From Thiocapsa rosea (GTDB taxonomy: Bacteria; Pseudomonadota; Gammaproteobacteria; Chromatiales; Chromatiaceae), in assembly GCF_003634315.1 (NCBI RefSeq), contig NZ_RBXL01000001.1, positions 3,948,501 to 4,012,500 on the forward strand: a stretch of DNA of 64,000 nt, written 5' to 3'. Positions 1 to 11,365 of this stretch are shown in pieces. Numbering within the stretch: the stretch's first letter is position 1; each line of letters starts with the position of its first letter. The position numbers and the translations under genes were made by a program. Below the pieces are notes generated by a model. The model made no database searches and was not told where the DNA came from. It saw only the letters and a program-made list of their open reading frames with translations.

Positions 1-54
1 CCCGTTCGCTTAAGCTGCTCGACGACACTTCTTCATGGAGTCCGGGTCAAGATC

Positions 55-237
55 ATGCGGGTGCTTGCCTCACTTCTATCGACGTTGTTGGTCGTCTGGA
101 TTTTTCTTCTCCTGATCGTTTGTTTCTACTTCGCGTCGCATCGAATCGTCCCCGGTCTGTTGCGTTGGTCATACCGTAAACGACGCAGCCCGCTCAGGTC
201 TTTGGATCTCGAGTTGAACGAGAGGGAGGCCGGTTGA
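55..237 (+). CDS. Small membrane protein, unknown
   Basis: The 60-residue product has one strongly hydrophobic segment at about residues 5-28, followed by a basic tail rich in Arg and Lys, so a single-span inner-membrane protein with a cytoplasmic tail is likely. Its stop codon overlaps the start of the RfaH-like gene (TGATG), which suggests translational coupling. Position next to RfaH points to a polysaccharide or surface-structure locus upstream of the window. I recognise no family; it could be an accessory of an exopolysaccharide machine. The gene is supported by the tight coupling and by the clear membrane segment, not by homology. Confidence 0.55.
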   Translation: MRVLASLLSTLLVVWIFLLLIVCFYFASHRIVPGLLRWSYRKRRSPLRSLDLELNEREAG

Positions 238-749
238 TGAAAGAGGAGCAACCCGTCGAGTCTGCGCGCTGGTATGTGGTGCAGTCCAAGCCCCGACAAG
301 CGCAGCGGGCCGAGATCAATCTCATGCGTCAAGGCTATGTGGTCTATCACCCGAGGATTCTGCTCGAACGCGTTCGGCGCGGAAAACGTCAGGCTGTCGA
401 AGACTCGCTCTTCACGAACTACCTGTTCATTCGTCTGCGCCGCTGGATCGACGATTGGTCTCCGCTGCGCTCGACCTTCGGGGTCTGCCGACTGGTGTCG
501 TTCGGGAACGAGCCGCTCGCTGTTCCCGACACGCTGATGGAGGGTATCCGACAACGCCTCGCGTCGGCGCCGGTTCAGCCCCTATACCAGCCGGGGCAAG
601 TCCTTCGCGTCAATGCAGGGGTCTTGAATGGGCTGGATGCGATCTTTGATGCCTACGACGGCGAGGATCGTGCGCGTTTGCTGATCCAGATGCTCGGCCG
701 GCCGACAGAGGTCGTGCTCCCCTTGTCTTCCTTGGCTCGGTCCGCCTGA
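237..749 (+). CDS. rfaH: RfaH-type transcription antiterminator (NusG paralogue)
   Basis: Product of 170 residues from ATG 237; a TTG at 234 is in frame but the ATG overlaps the upstream stop (TGATG). The N-terminal NGN domain (about 8-105) begins with the typical WYVVQSKPRQ stretch and contains a NYLFIRL-like core. The C-terminal part (about 110-170) fits the KOW-like domain, and the total length matches RfaH (about 160-170) rather than NusG. RfaH proteins bind RNA polymerase at ops sites and help long polysaccharide, LPS or pilus operons to be read through. No ops element was recognised in the window, so the target operon probably lies upstream, outside it. NusG-like paralogues of exopolysaccharide loci are the alternative. 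Confidence 0.88.
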   Translation: MKEEQPVESARWYVVQSKPRQAQRAEINLMRQGYVVYHPRILLERVRRGKRQAVEDSLFTNYLFIRLRRWIDDWSPLRSTFGVCRLVSFGNEPLAVPDTLMEGIRQRLASAPVQPLYQPGQVLRVNAGVLNGLDAIFDAYDGEDRARLLIQMLGRPTEVVLPLSSLARSA

Positions 750-814
750 GTCATTGGGAAGACGCGTGAGGCATCCGTCAAGGTCCCTGTCGCCCCCTCA
801 ATATCGGTTGAACT

Positions 815-1435
815 ATGTTTGAGTTCTTACCCATCGTTCGACGAAGTCGTGCTCGGATCCGCTATGAAGACCAGGTCAGAGAGCAATATGACTGTGTCTC
901 CGCGTACTCGCAGTTGCTGGCATCGTCTTCCAGTTATTCTCCATTAATTTCGGGCCGTACCATCCTGATCCATCCCAAATTCGAGTTCGGCGAATCCCGG
1001 AAACGGGTCATCGACGTGCTCGGTCGTCCGGGACATTCGATCCATTCTCCCAATCCCGTGACGGCAGCGATCCTCGTCTACCGCTATCGGCTCGAGGATT
1101 ACCGAATTCGCGACGAGATCCATTTTTCAGCGCATGGGCTCTTCTATGTGAGTCGGAACTTCTCCTCCGTCACAACGCATAGGCATGCGGATGTTCTTCG
1201 GGCCTACTCCGAAAAGTATCTCGGCGGCTCGCCATTCGACGGCGTCAAGCAAAAGATTGTTGATTCGGGCGGACGCGAGATCTTGCCAACCTTGGCGCCT
1301 GCGTTCATCGTGAACTATGTCGCGACTTCGCATCCGGCCTTTCGGCAGATTGCCGACTACGCACGAGGCGCATCCTCGAAATATGCGGATCCCGACGACC
1401 TACAGAGGGACTCCGCGTTGCACGATTGGCTGTAG
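815..1435 (+). CDS. Unknown protein with repeat-derived C-terminus
   Basis: A 206-residue reading frame with no family I recognise. Residues 1-148 look protein-like, with aromatic and charged residues in plausible alternation and a GESRKRVIDVLGRP stretch faintly like BamE/SmpA lipoproteins, but no signal peptide. From about residue 150 to 195 the DNA (1261-1400) is a copy of a dispersed repeat also present at 8659-8795 outside any convincing gene. The natural C-terminus therefore seems to have been replaced or extended by repeat insertion. The ribosome-binding site is weak. It may be a damaged gene that is still open. Its end lies 35 bases before the ATG of the following sensor kinase. Confidence 0.45.
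   Translation: MFEFLPIVRRSRARIRYEDQVREQYDCVSAYSQLLASSSSYSPLISGRTILIHPKFEFGESRKRVIDVLGRPGHSIHSPNPVTAAILVYRYRLEDYRIRDEIHFSAHGLFYVSRNFSSVTTHRHADVLRAYSEKYLGGSPFDGVKQKIVDSGGREILPTLAPAFIVNYVATSHPAFRQIADYARGASSKYADPDDLQRDSALHDWL
1261..1400. repeat. Dispersed repeat, copy 1 (about 135 bp)
   Basis: This stretch matches 8659-8795 in the same orientation, with long identical blocks such as GAGATCTTGCC and GTCGCGACTTCGCATCC and scattered substitutions. Copy 1 lies inside a reading frame, copy 2 in a gap between genes. No transposase or terminal inverted repeat is visible. Confidence 0.8.
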
Positions 1436-1470
1436 GCGCGGTCTCGTTCTCGAAGCAAACCCGGAGTTGG

Positions 1471-4400
1471 ATGGCTGAAACCGTGACCGATCTCGAACGG
1501 CCTAAGGACGATGGGATCAGTTCTGCGTCGAAAATGCAGCGTCTGATCGATGGTCTGCCCATCGCGGTCGCCATTTTGAAACTCGACGCCGAACGCAGGC
1601 TGGTCTTCCTCAACGAACAGTTCGTTCGCCAATTCGGCTATACCCTGGACGACCTCCCGACGACCGCGCACTGGGCGCTGCTCGCGTATCCGGACGAGGT
1701 CTATCGACACGAGGTCTTTTCCGTCTGGGATGCAGCCCTCGCGCGTGCGATCGCGACCGCGGGACAAATCGAGTCCATGGAATTCGTAGTCAGATGCAAG
1801 GATGGCCGCGCCCGCGACGTGCTGATCCAGGCCGTTGTCCTCGACGATGAGCTCCTGATCACGTTGGCCGACATCACGGAACGCAAGCAAGCCGAGGAGG
1901 ATCTGTGCGCCGCGCGCGAGTCACTGGAGAAGACCGCCTACGACCTCACCGAGAATATTCCGGTCGGAACCTACACCATGGTCCAGCCTCCGGATGGCGG
2001 GCTGGCACATTTTTCGTTCATGAGTGCCCGTTTTCTCGAGCTGACGGGGCTCGAACGCGAGGAGGCTCGGCAAGACCCGCTCAAGGGCTTTGCCTGTGTG
2101 CACCCCGATGACTTCGACGCATGGGTTCAACTCAATGTCGACGCATTCGACAAGAAGCGACCCTTTTACGGGGAAACCCGTATCGTCGTCGATGGGAGGT
2201 TGCGTTGGATCAACGCTGAATCGATCCCGCGAACACGCAATGATGGCTCGACGGTTTGGGAAGGCGTTCTGACCGATATCACGGACCGCAAGCTCGCCGA
2301 ACAGGGTTTGGCAGCGAAAGAGGCCGAGCTGCGCAGGGTCCTCGAGAACCTGCCGATTCCGGTCATCGTCGCGCGCTTTGCGGGCGATGCCTCCCTGACC
2401 ATCGTCAACCGCGCCTTTACCGCCGTCTTCGGTTATCGGATCACCGAGATTCCCACGCTTCGAGCCTTGTCGGAGCTGACCAGTCCGGATCCGTCTTACC
2501 GCGCGGAGATCTTCGGCCGGCTGGAGCGAAATCTCGACACGGCGATCGCCGACGCGTCTTTCGTTAAGCCCATCGATTGGGAGATCACCTGTCGGGACGG
2601 CAGCCGACGCCGGGTCGAGATGAGCGCCCTCCCGCTCGACGACGTGGTCATCGGCACCTTCGTCGACATCACACAACGCCACCAATCGGAGCTGGCGCTG
2701 CTCCAGGCAAAACGCAAGGCAGAGCGACTCGAGCGGACCAAGAGCGCCTTTTTGGCCAACATGAGTCACGAGATCCGCACGCCGCTCAATGCGGTGCTCG
2801 GCTTGGCCCAATTGCTTGGCTACGAGTCGCTGACCGACCAGCAGCACGACTTCGTCGGACAGATCAACGAGGCAGGCACCTCGTTGCTGCGTGTCGTCAA
2901 TGACATTCTGGATCTATCCAAGATCGAGGCCGGACAACTCGCCATCGAGCAGCATCCATTCGATTTGAGCAGGCTCCTGTCGAAGATCGACGCTCTCCAT
3001 CATCCGATCGCCCGGCAAAAAGGGATTGACCTGCACATCCAGGTCTTGCCTTCGCTCGAGGGGACATTGATCGGCGACGCGCTGCGGATCGAGCAAATCC
3101 TAAGCAATTTGGTGGGAAATGCGGTTAAGTTCACCGAACAGGGCTCGGTGAGCATCCTGGTGCAGCATCGGACGCATGACGATGATCGGCTCATACTTCG
3201 CTTCGAGATCCGAGACACGGGGATCGGTATCGCCCCCGAGGCACTCCCTGGACTCTTCACGCCCTTTACGCAGGCGGATACGGGGATTACCCGCCGATTC
3301 GGCGGGACCGGTCTAGGTCTCGCCATCAGTCAATTGTTGGTCGATCTGATGGGCGGTACGATCGGCGCGGACAGCCGGATCCAGCACGGCAGTCATTTCT
3401 GGTTCGAGCTTCCGGTCGCCCGTGGTGCGGCTGAGCGCACCGAGGTTCGCGCGGCCGATGCCTCGGATCAACCGCGGATGCCGCGGCTGAGCGGTCGTCA
3501 CTACCTCGTGGTCGACGACAGTGCGATGAATCGGTTGTTGATGGAACGGATGTTGCGGATCGAGGGCGCGAGTGCGACCCTTCTCGACGATGGCCGACAA
3601 GCGATCGAGTGGCTTGAGGACGGTTCGGGTGACATCGATGGAATCCTGATGGACGTTCAGATGCCGGTCATGGATGGACTGACGGCGACACGTCTGATCC
3701 GCGAGGATCTGCAGTTGCACGACCTCCCCATCATCGCCGTCACCGCGGGAGTCATGGCCGAGGAGCAAGCCGCCGCGCGGGCCGCCGGCGTCAACGCGGT
3801 CTTGCCCAAACCGATCGACCTCGAGCAGGTCACGCGCTGCCTTATGCGCTGGATCCCCGGCGACGCAGGATCCGAGGCGGACGACCGAATCGAAACCGGT
3901 GGCGAATCATCGATCGAGAATGCGCGAACAGCCAGCCGGCAGCGTAGCGTTCAGGATGATATCGGCGATTTTCCGATCATCGCCGGGATCGATACGCCCC
4001 GCGCCGTCTCGGGGACCAAGTCTGATCGGGGGTTATTCCTGAGCCTGTTGGAGATCTTCGCCGAGCAGAATAGCGACCTCAGCGCCTTGACCAAGCAGGA
4101 TCTGGCTTACGGCGAGCGCGAAGGCGCCGCACGACGCATGCACACCCTACGCGCAAATGCGGGGCAATTGGGCGCAATGGACCTGATGCGCTCGGCCGCC
4201 GCGCTCGAGTCCGCCATCCGCAACGGCGAATCGGGACTCGATGCACGCCTGGATGTATTGGCGGTTCAAATCGCTGCACTGATCGAGGCGAGTGCCCCCT
4301 GGCGGTCCAACCCCGCCGAAGCCTTGCACACATCCAGGGTCTCGCCGGCGCTGATCGACGACGCGCTGAGTCGACTGAACCGCGCACTTCAGGATCAAGA

Positions 4401-5565
4401 CCTGAGCGCGCTGCGCCTGTTCGAATCGCATCGGCAAGAACTGGCTGCCGCTTTGGGTGAAACGGTCATGCCCGTGCTGCGCCGTGCGATACGCGTCTGC
4501 CGTTTCGCAGAGGCTGTGTCGATCCTGGAGCCGTACTCGACGCGATCACGCCGAATGCAGGTCGCGGATCGGCCACCCGCGATGCAGCCCGAGCCGCGCA
4601 TCCTCATCGTCGATGACGATCTTTCGGCGATTCCGGTCCTGCACAGTGCGTTGGACGGTCTAGGCGAATTGCGCTTCGCGACCGGTGGATACGATGCCCT
4701 GCAGCGCTTGGCTCAGAGTCGGGTTGACCTGGTCCTCTTGGACGCGAACATGCCGGATCTCGACGGTTTCGAGACCTGTCGTGCGATCCAGAGCCGATAT
4801 CCGGAGACGGCGGTGATCTTTGTCACTGCGGAGAACGATGCGGCAAAGGAGGTCAAAGCTCTCGCGCTCGGTGCCCGTGATTTCATCAACAAACCGATCA
4901 ATCCGCCCGTGGTGCGCGCTCGCATCGAGACACACCTGCGGCTCAAGGCGCAAAACGACCTGCTGCGCGATCTCGGACATCGCGACCCCCTGACCGGCTT
5001 GGCCAATCGGCGCGCGCTCGACGAGCAGCTCGCTCGAACATGGCAGGATGCATTCCAGCGCCAAGAGCTCGTCTCTCTGCTCATGATCGATATCGATCAT
5101 TTCAAGGCATACAACAACCATTACGGGCATCTCAAGGGGGATGAGTGTTTGCGCGAGGTCGCCGCCATCTTGGTCAATACGGCAGCCCGCGCAGGCGATC
5201 TCTTCGCGCGTTTCGGCGGCGAAGAATTCGCGATCCTGCTGCCTGCTACAGCACCTGAGCAAGCAGCGGCCCTCGCCGAAAAGCTCTGCGCGGCGGTCCG
5301 CGCGAGGTGTATCCCTCATGAGCAATCAAACACCGCACCCTACTTGACCGTGAGTATCGGCGTCGCCAGTACCATTCCATCCATGCAGCACGAGACGGCG
5401 CTGAACGACGACGGCATCGCCGGCGCGCACCGGGATGTCGGCCTCAAGCTCGCAAGTCATCTCCTCGCTCGCGCCGATTCCGCGCTCTATGCCGCAAAGG
5501 CGGACGGCCGCAACCGCGTGTGCCTTGATGATAGTCCCGGCCAGTGGCTGACGAACAGTGCGTAG
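1471..5565 (+). CDS. Hybrid sensor kinase with phosphorelay modules and GGDEF output
   Basis: A 1364-residue protein from ATG 1471 (GGAG just upstream; an in-frame TTG at 1426 is less likely). Order: three PAS regions (about 25-140, 155-275, 290-405), HisKA with H433 in [11 protein letters not shown], HATPase (535-650), REC1 with D728 in LMDVQMPVMDG, an Hpt-like helix bundle with H891 (HTLRANAG, variant of HTLKG), REC2 with D1091, and GGDEF (1170-1350) with an intact GGEEF at 1249-1253. No transmembrane segment is evident, so sensing is probably cytoplasmic. Inference: phosphate passes H433-D728-H891-D1091 and controls c-di-GMP synthesis within the same chain. The signal is unknown. The gene at 11362 has the same module order from HisKA onward. 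Confidence 0.9.
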   Translation: MAETVTDLERPKDDGISSASKMQRLIDGLPIAVAILKLDAERRLVFLNEQFVRQFGYTLDDLPTTAHWALLAYPDEVYRHEVFSVWDAALARAIATAGQIESMEFVVRCKDGRARDVLIQAVVLDDELLITLADITERKQAEEDLCAARESLEKTAYDLTENIPVGTYTMVQPPDGGLAHFSFMSARFLELTGLEREEARQDPLKGFACVHPDDFDAWVQLNVDAFDKKRPFYGETRIVVDGRLRWINAESIPRTRNDGSTVWEGVLTDITDRKLAEQGLAAKEAELRRVLENLPIPVIVARFAGDASLTIVNRAFTAVFGYRITEIPTLRALSELTSPDPSYRAEIFGRLERNLDTAIADASFVKPIDWEITCRDGSRRRVEMSALPLDDVVIGTFVDITQRHQSELALLQAKRKAERLERTKSAFLANMSHEIRTPLNAVLGLAQLLGYESLTDQQHDFVGQINEAGTSLLRVVNDILDLSKIEAGQLAIEQHPFDLSRLLSKIDALHHPIARQKGIDLHIQVLPSLEGTLIGDALRIEQILSNLVGNAVKFTEQGSVSILVQHRTHDDDRLILRFEIRDTGIGIAPEALPGLFTPFTQADTGITRRFGGTGLGLAISQLLVDLMGGTIGADSRIQHGSHFWFELPVARGAAERTEVRAADASDQPRMPRLSGRHYLVVDDSAMNRLLMERMLRIEGASATLLDDGRQAIEWLEDGSGDIDGILMDVQMPVMDGLTATRLIREDLQLHDLPIIAVTAGVMAEEQAAARAAGVNAVLPKPIDLEQVTRCLMRWIPGDAGSEADDRIETGGESSIENARTASRQRSVQDDIGDFPIIAGIDTPRAVSGTKSDRGLFLSLLEIFAEQNSDLSALTKQDLAYGEREGAARRMHTLRANAGQLGAMDLMRSAAALESAIRNGESGLDARLDVLAVQIAALIEASAPWRSNPAEALHTSRVSPALIDDALSRLNRALQDQDLSALRLFESHRQELAAALGETVMPVLRRAIRVCRFAEAVSILEPYSTRSRRMQVADRPPAMQPEPRILIVDDDLSAIPVLHSALDGLGELRFATGGYDALQRLAQSRVDLVLLDANMPDLDGFETCRAIQSRYPETAVIFVTAENDAAKEVKALALGARDFINKPINPPVVRARIETHLRLKAQNDLLRDLGHRDPLTGLANRRALDEQLARTWQDAFQRQELVSLLMIDIDHFKAYNNHYGHLKGDECLREVAAILVNTAARAGDLFARFGGEEFAILLPATAPEQAAALAEKLCAAVRARCIPHEQSNTAPYLTVSIGVASTIPSMQHETALNDDGIAGAHRDVGLKLASHLLARADSALYAAKADGRNRVCLDDSPGQWLTNSA

Positions 5566-5661
5566 TCAGGGCTTCCAGCCCTGCTTCCGTCAGGCCGGGA
5601 TGGCCTCACGACGCAGGCTGCCGACCATGTGGTCGGCGCTCTGAAGAAGGCCGCCCGAGCG

Positions 5662-5697
5662 TAAAAAAAGCCCCGACCTTTCGGTCGGGGCTTTTTG
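5662..5697. terminator. Bidirectional intrinsic terminator
   Basis: A perfect 10-bp stem (AGCCCCGACC / GGTCGGGGCT) with a TTTC loop, preceded by an A-run and followed by a T-run, so it can work for both strands. It lies between the sensor kinase ending at 5565 and the convergent peroxiredoxin gene ending at 5731. Confidence 0.92.
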
Positions 5698-5730
5698 CGT
5701 CATTCAAGCCGGATGTACTGGCTCAGAGGC

Positions 5731-6384
5731 TCAGAGCGATTTCTTGCAGAAGTACCAGTCCACGCATTCGTACTCGCCGCTCGCCGCCCGTGCGTTCGCC
5801 TCCGCCACGCTGCCCGGCGGGGGCACGATGACCTGCTCGCCCGGCTGCCAGTTCTCGGGGGTGGCGACCTTATGGGCGTCGGAGGTCTGCATGGCCTTGA
5901 CCAGCCGCAGGATTTCGTCGATCGAGCGGCCGTTGCTCATCGGATAGTAGAGCATGGCCCGCAGCACACCTTGCGGATCGATCACGAAGGTGGCGCGCAC
6001 TGCCGAGGTATCGCTCGCGCCGGGCTGAATCATGCCGTAGGCCTTGGCGACCTGCATCGAGAGGTCGGCGATGATCGGGAAACCGATCTCCACGTCGAAC
6101 TTCTCCTTGATGTTGCGCACCCAGGCGACATGGCTGTAGTGGCTGTCGATGGACAGACCGAGCAGATCGCAGTCGAGCGCCTGGAAATCGGCATGGCGGC
6201 GGGCGAAGCCCATGAACTCGGTGGTACACACCGGGGTGAAGTCGGCCGGGTGCGAGAAGAGGACCAGCCATTTGCCGCGATAGTCCTCCAGGGTCTTGCG
6301 TCCGTGGGTGGTCGGCGCATCGAAGCCCGGTGCCGGCTCGTTCAGACGCGGCATGGCGGGGGCGGTCACGGTCTCGTTGGTCAT
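5731..6384 (-). CDS. Prx6-type peroxiredoxin
   Basis: A 217-residue thiol peroxidase. The AhpC/TSA fold covers about residues 10-160, with the peroxidatic C53 in PADFTPVCTTEF, and a 1-Cys-Prx C-terminal domain follows. Two further cysteines at C207 and C213 (ECVDWYFC) match the pattern of archaeal-type Prx6 enzymes that resolve through C-terminal cysteines, so it is probably not a pure 1-Cys enzyme. It reduces hydrogen peroxide and organic or lipid peroxides; thioredoxin or glutathione would recycle it (family knowledge). It is monocistronic, ending at the shared terminator. An oxyR gene lies at 44543, but no convincing OxyR site was found upstream of this gene. Confidence 0.93.
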   Translation of the reverse strand: MTNETVTAPAMPRLNEPAPGFDAPTTHGRKTLEDYRGKWLVLFSHPADFTPVCTTEFMGFARRHADFQALDCDLLGLSIDSHYSHVAWVRNIKEKFDVEIGFPIIADLSMQVAKAYGMIQPGASDTSAVRATFVIDPQGVLRAMLYYPMSNGRSIDEILRLVKAMQTSDAHKVATPENWQPGEQVIVPPPGSVAEANARAASGEYECVDWYFCKKSL

Positions 6385-6821
6385 GGGTCTATCTCCAGGT
6401 GTTTCAGTGGTTGTTGCGTCGTCCCTCGTTCGAGGTTGACGCTAGATTAGCGATTGCTGATGAACGTATGAAGTCGTTTGATACGATGGCTATCATCGTC
6501 ACGGACGATTGCGTTATATCAATCGATCCTTTTTGACGATTAATCGAGGTGCGAAGGAACGATCCTGAGGTCGGGGCCTGCGCAGTGTCGCGATGGATGC
6601 GTAGTGCAGAGTATCGGCGCTTTGCCGACTGCTTTACCCTGAGATTTCGCAACCGAAAGTGCACCTAAACCGCGTCCGGAGCGAGATGCGCACGCTGCAG
6701 TCGAGATCTCCAACCCGGCGGCCTGTTCGCTTCCGGACGGGGCGCAGAACGGCCGACCTCGGAGAGCCGGCACTTCCGGTATGATCGGCGTCTGACCAGC
6801 TCTGATGCGAGGGATCCCGTC
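6385..6821. other. Divergent intergenic region, 437 bp
   Basis: It separates two divergent genes and is AT-richer near 6440-6540. It contains a dyad GATA-N7-TATC at about 6482-6496, whose spacing does not fit OxyR, half of a TTAAACCGCG-family repeat at 6665-6692, and a TATGAT hexamer at about 6780 that could be a -10 box for the gene at 6822. No convincing small gene was seen. Confidence 0.5.
6665..6692. repeat. Half unit of the TTAAACCGCG palindrome family
   Basis: The left arm (TAAACCGCGTCC, then GAGCGAGATGCG) matches the arms of the full units at 26874 and 27644; the right arm is missing. Confidence 0.7.
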
Positions 6822-8603
6822 ATGCGATTTCCTTACGGCTTAAGCGATTTCAGCAAGCTCATCCAGGATGGATATTTCTACCAGGACCGCACCGACCGGA
6901 TTCCCCTCCTCGAAGCCGCGGGGGACCAACTGATCTTCATCCGCCCCCGCCGCTTCGGCAAAAGCCTGCTGCTGTCGATGCTGGAGCACTACTACGATGT
7001 GAACCGGGCGGCGCAATTCGAGGCGCTGTTTGGGCATTTGGCCATCGGCCGGAATCCCACGCCGCGGCATAACCAGTATTTCGTGATGAAATGGGATTTC
7101 TCGCTCGTCAAAGCGCAGGGAGAAGTCAAGGACATCGAAGCGGCGTTGCACCAGCATCTCAATGATCGCATGGCTCAGTTTGCCGCCAATTACGCAAGTC
7201 ATCTCACCCAGCCCGTGACGCTGCGCCCTGATAACGCCATTTCGTCGCTGGAATCGCTACTGAGCGCGACGCGTGCTGCGGGCCGAAAACTCTATCTGCT
7301 GATTGACGAATACGACAATTTCGCCAATGACGTGCTGATGGCCGGGCAGAAACAAGAATTTTACGAAGCCCTCTTATATGGCGAGGGATTGCTGAAAACC
7401 GTGTTCAAAGCGGTGAAAGCGGCGGCGGGTGGTTTAGGGCTTGATCGGGTGTTCATCACCGGCGTGTCGCCGGTCGTCCTCAGCGACATGACCAGCGGAT
7501 ACAACGTCGGCGAGAATATCTACCTGGACGCGACCTTCAACGATCTGTGTGGTTTTACCGAGGCGGAGATCGCCGCCGTGCTGGCGCGCATGGCCGAGGA
7601 GGGCAGTTCTTGGTCGGCGGCGGAGGCCCTGGAGACCATGCGCACCTTCTATAACGGTTACTGCTTCAGCGAAACCGGCGGCGAGCGGCTCTACAACTCG
7701 ACCCTGAGCCTTTATTTTCTCAAAGCCTTGCAGACTAAGGGCTGCTATCCACAGGAGATGCTGGACGAAAATCTGGCGATGGATCGCGGCAAGCTGGCCT
7801 ATATCGCCCAGCTTCCTCATGGAGAAGCGGTGTTGATTCAGGCGCTCAATGGTGCGGAAGGGGTGATCATTCCGCGCCTAGCCCGACGCTTCGGCGTCGC
7901 GGACGTCTTGACCGCGGTCAAAGATCAGCCGTTCATGGCCTCGCTGCTGTACTACTTCGGGGTCTTGACCTTTGCCGGGCGCGGCGTGCTGGGCAAGGCG
8001 ATCCTGAACATCCCCAACTTGGTGGCCCGCTCGCTCTATGTCGAACGGTTGCGGGAGCTCTGGCTGCCGACCTACGAAGATCGTCAGACCATCCCGCGCC
8101 TGGCGGAAACCGTGTATCTCAAGGGCGATTTGGCCCCGCTGGTCGCCTTCATCGAACAACGCTATCTGCCGGTGCTGTCGAATCGTGATTACCGCTGGAC
8201 GAACGAGCTGCTGGTGAAGATCGCCTTTCTCACGCTGCTGTTCGATGACCGGCTGTACATGATGGTCTCGGAAACCGAGGTGGACCACGGCTATAGCGAT
8301 CTGAGCCTGATTGTCCGATCCGATATGCGGCGGTTTCAGGCTCTGGATCTGCTGCTGGAATTCAAATACCTGGGCCTGAAAGACCTGGGCCTGAGCGGGG
8401 AGCAGGTGCGCGAATCCACCGCTGCGCAATTGGCGGCGCTGCCATTGATCCGGGCGAAGCTGGCGGAGGCGGCAGATCAGGCGCAACGCTATGGTGCCGC
8501 ATTACGGACCCGCTACGGCCTGACCGATCTGCGACTGTTTGCGGTGGTCGGCGTCGGGCTGGAGCGGGTGGTTTGGCAGGCGATCCAGCCGGTCGAACCC
8601 TAG
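6822..8603 (+). CDS. AAA-ATPase-like protein with PD-(D/E)XK nuclease-like C-terminus
   Basis: A 593-residue protein of the common AAA-ATPase-like / DUF1703 type. The N-terminus has the family signature (YGLSDFSKLIQDGYFYQDRT) and a P-loop-like RPRRFGKSLLLSML at about residues 41-54. LYLLIDEYDNF at about 158-168 is the Walker B-type segment. The C-terminal third contains the LDLLLEFKYLGL element typical of the PD-(D/E)XK nuclease-like domain. GAGGG lies just before the ATG. Such proteins occur in many copies in anaerobes and phototrophs; a role in defence or mobile-DNA biology is suspected but not shown. It has no operon partner here. Confidence 0.88.
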   Translation: MRFPYGLSDFSKLIQDGYFYQDRTDRIPLLEAAGDQLIFIRPRRFGKSLLLSMLEHYYDVNRAAQFEALFGHLAIGRNPTPRHNQYFVMKWDFSLVKAQGEVKDIEAALHQHLNDRMAQFAANYASHLTQPVTLRPDNAISSLESLLSATRAAGRKLYLLIDEYDNFANDVLMAGQKQEFYEALLYGEGLLKTVFKAVKAAAGGLGLDRVFITGVSPVVLSDMTSGYNVGENIYLDATFNDLCGFTEAEIAAVLARMAEEGSSWSAAEALETMRTFYNGYCFSETGGERLYNSTLSLYFLKALQTKGCYPQEMLDENLAMDRGKLAYIAQLPHGEAVLIQALNGAEGVIIPRLARRFGVADVLTAVKDQPFMASLLYYFGVLTFAGRGVLGKAILNIPNLVARSLYVERLRELWLPTYEDRQTIPRLAETVYLKGDLAPLVAFIEQRYLPVLSNRDYRWTNELLVKIAFLTLLFDDRLYMMVSETEVDHGYSDLSLIVRSDMRRFQALDLLLEFKYLGLKDLGLSGEQVRESTAAQLAALPLIRAKLAEAADQAQRYGAALRTRYGLTDLRLFAVVGVGLERVVWQAIQPVEP

Positions 8604-8658
8604 CGACGGTCATGTCCGAGGTCAGGCCCGCTACGGGCTGGACACGTCCTCATTCGGA

Positions 8659-8795
8659 TGATTCAGGCGGATGCGAGATCTTGCCGACCCCGGCACCTGC
8701 GTTCACCGTGAACGATGTCGCGACTTCGCATCCCGCCTTTCGGCAAAGTGCCGACCACGTAGCAAACGCTCGTTCGAGAGATGCGGATCTCGACG
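8659..8795. repeat. Dispersed repeat, copy 2 (about 135 bp)
   Basis: Second copy of the repeat at 1261-1400, same orientation. It fills much of the 323-bp gap between the ATPase-like gene (ends 8603) and the haem-sensor kinase (starts 8927). A reading frame across it exists but is not convincing as a gene. Confidence 0.8.
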
Positions 8796-8926
8796 GAGTT
8801 TTTTGCCCGGTAGGGCTTGGCCGGGAGGTCGGGCCGGTCTAAGGTGTCGTCAGATGCAGGCTGCGCTCGGCCGCGCAGGGCGCCCTCGGGCCTGCTCCCG
8901 GGGCGGGGAACGCTCCACGCTCGGCC

Positions 8927-11361
<2,435 letters not shown>

Positions 11362-11365
<4 letters not shown>

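Noticed and set aside
5566-5661. tRNA or small RNA between the sensor kinase and the terminator
   Set aside because: No cloverleaf or known motif; only a GC-rich spacer with a short inverted repeat.
6440-6540. OxyR binding site upstream of the peroxiredoxin gene
   Set aside because: The GATA-N7-TATC dyad does not have the ATAG-N7-CTAT spacing or the second half-site.
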